Source of the DNA: Plasmodiophora brassicae
Taxonomy: Eukaryota; Endomyxa; Phytomyxea; Plasmodiophorida; Plasmodiophoridae
DNA: 64,000 nt
Assembly: GCA_039704465.1 (NCBI GenBank)
Contig: JASFAU010000019.1
Location: 124,001-188,000 of the forward strand
Direction of reading: 5' to 3'
Positions 62,280 to 64,000 of the stretch are shown piece by piece. The position numbers and the translations under genes were made by a program. Below the pieces are notes generated by a model. It searched no databases. It saw only the letters and a list, made by a program, of their open reading frames with translations, and had not been told where the DNA came from. The first letter of the stretch is position 1; every line of letters begins with the position of its first letter.

Positions 62280-64000
62280 ATGGCACGACGATTGAAGCCC
62301 GGGCAGCAGCCAATGGCGGAGGGGCTGGACCCGAGCTCACTGAAGAAGTTGGAGGAGCAGTACACGGACTACTGTCGCATCACGTCGGAGGCGGAGGCGT
62401 ACCTGCCGGAGCGAGAACGACGCGGCCCAGTCTCAATCCGGAACTGCTTCACGTTTCATGAACGACAGGCAATTGCGATGGACGAGCTGGGACTCCAGGA
62501 CGAGCAGGAGATGACGGACGCTCACCTCGAGGCATGGATGGCCGAGGAGATTGCACAGCTGGGGAGCCGAATGGCGCACAATCTGAAGGCGGCGGAGAAG
62601 TTGCTGGCGAACGAACTGGCCATGAACACGAAGCTACCATTCCTGATCGACAGGATCAAGTCGATACGATTCGAGTTGCGGCGTCTGGTGTCCCAAAACG
62701 GCCTGGAGTGGATGAACGACGACCAGGCGGGGAGGCGCGTCTTCGGCAAGCTAGTGGTGGATGCCGTCAAGCCGATTCCGCTGCAGAAACACATGGTCGA
62801 CTGGGTAGAACGGGATCCAGAAGCGCGCACTGGCGACATCGAGGGCCTGTTCCAGGAAGCCATCTGATACGCGAATTCGGTCGTCGACGTGCTGGGCAAC
62901 CCGAGCACATCTGACAAGGAGACGGTCGCACAACTGAGGGCAATCGCGAAGGGCAATGGCGGCAACTACCCTCGCGGTGTTAAGGTCAACAAGCGAGACG
63001 GTCGACGGTCCCCGGAACCCACTCCCAAGCGTCAACGATTCGGTGGCGGATTCCAGCGCAACGGACGCGGTCATGAGCGCGAAGGCCCGAACGGACGACG
63101 CGGAGAAGGTCATGGTCGACACAAGACTGAAGGATCCGGTCGGGACACACCAGGAGGACAGCAAGAAGTCGTACCTGCGGGAGGCGGAAGCCAGCGAAAC
63201 GGAGGACGTAATCGAGAAGATGAGCAGGACGGCAACCGTGACACGTAGAAATCCCCCAAAGGTGGTTGCTTCCGATGCAAGGGCGATCACTACGTGAGCG
63301 ACTGCCCGCAACCGCCGACGGAGGAGGAGCGCCGTGGTAGTGGCAACCGCGGAATAAACGCGGCACGTGTTCGAACGTACGATGGTGATGCAAGCGATGA
63401 CACTCTGAGGGCAACCATCGGGGAGACCACATTCGAGTGCGCTCTGGATTCCGAATGTCGTGGAGGCAACGTCATACCGGCGAACATTGCAGAACGGCTT
63501 GACGATGCAGCTGCGATACAGGAGATTGATCCGATCGAGATTGTCCTGGGTGATGACAAGACCACTGAGGTCTGCTCGAAGGTCCTTGCCGTTCCGATCA
63601 TGAAACTGCACGGCGAACACGGGACATTGACGCTGTACAACATGCGATTCTACATCTCGACGATGATTGCGAAGACGCTGCTCGGAAACCCGATTCTCAC
63701 GGCTATGGGAATTGATCCCAAACAGCAGTTGGAGTCGCTGATGTCAACGAACGATGGGGTCATGCAGTTCGATGCTGACTCGCTCGAGACGGTGGAGAGG
63801 GTGACGGCCAAGATGATCGAACTGAGCGCCAACCACGGATGCAACCCCTACGCGAACAGCCAAGGCGAGCCGACGCGCAGTGAGATCGATCTCGGAAAGG
63901 TTGATCCGTCTGGAATCAGCAAGGCTGTCAACGATATGATCAAGCAGGCTAAGAAGAATGGCATTTCGAGGCAAGGCTTGAGGCGACTGCGGAAGATCTT
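62280..64000 (+). pseudogene. Third gypsy-type element: gag and protease with two stops
   Basis: The Met at 62280 opens a charged helical gag (RRLKPGQQPMAEGLDPSSLK, LVSQNGLEWMNDD). The same frame is stopped by TGA at 62865-62867 and TAG at 63246-63248, but coding character continues after both: a basic RNA-binding stretch (SPEPTPKRQRFGGGF), a variant knuckle GCFRCKGDHYVSDCP with CX2CX3HX4C spacing, then a protease-like region ECALDSECRGGNVIPANIAE. It leaves the window at 64000. Stop suppression is conceivable, but decay is simpler. The family differs from the gypsy element at 55.4-60.6 kb. Confidence 0.65.

Overview
This is eukaryotic nuclear DNA from a flagellated, GC-rich, intron-rich protist. 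Host genes are split by many short GT..AG introns, mostly 50-70 nt. Two encode centriole or flagellum proteins (an SAS-6-like protein and a CCDC146/MBO2-type coiled coil), so the organism builds flagella. The strong GNC codon bias, Asp/Val/Ala-rich proteins and many secreted or membrane proteins fit a plasmodiophorid such as Plasmodiophora. That name is an inference; other GC-rich protists such as thraustochytrids or apusomonads are not excluded.

Layout. 1-14.3 kb is gene-dense: a cadherin-like surface protein (5' end outside the window), SAS6L, two membrane proteins, a decayed Harbinger transposon with perfect 53-bp terminal repeats, a recent tandem pair of two-TM proteins, Sec13, a polytopic membrane protein, acetyl-CoA acetyltransferase in 12 exons, and an ALYREF-type mRNA export factor. 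14.3-27.4 kb is repeat-rich. One secreted, ankyrin-like gene (15.9-23.0 kb, minus) is split into three pieces by two separate insertions: a pogo-like DNA transposon with a TA target duplication and an internally deleted LTR retroelement with a TTGG duplication. Next to it is a giant palindrome (25.0-26.8 kb). 27.4-36.3 kb is gene-dense: a P5B-type ATPase (8 exons), a DEDDh exonuclease fused to an HRDC domain, a 7TM protein with an ectodomain, and two secreted proteins. After a palindromic stretch with tyrosine-recombinase remnants come two large intronless genes, CCDC146 and a 953-residue helical-repeat protein possibly of the Urb2/Npa2 family. 44.4-64 kb is almost wholly mobile DNA: foldbacks, a TA-inserted terminal-inverted-repeat element, copia RT fragments, a piggyBac-like transposase carrying a YqaJ-type nuclease, a DUF7869-like ORF, an intact Ty3/gypsy chromovirus with 188-bp LTRs, and two further gypsy gag/protease remnants.

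The host genes are ordinary housekeeping genes (secretory coat, mRNA export, mitochondrial thiolysis, cation or polyamine transport, centriole/axoneme) and form no evident pathway cluster. The unusual biology lies in the mobile fraction. The best candidate for an undescribed system is the piggyBac-like gene whose YqaJ/PD-(D/E)XK nuclease region lies between the second and third catalytic aspartates. The recurrence of large diverged inverted duplications is a second theme.
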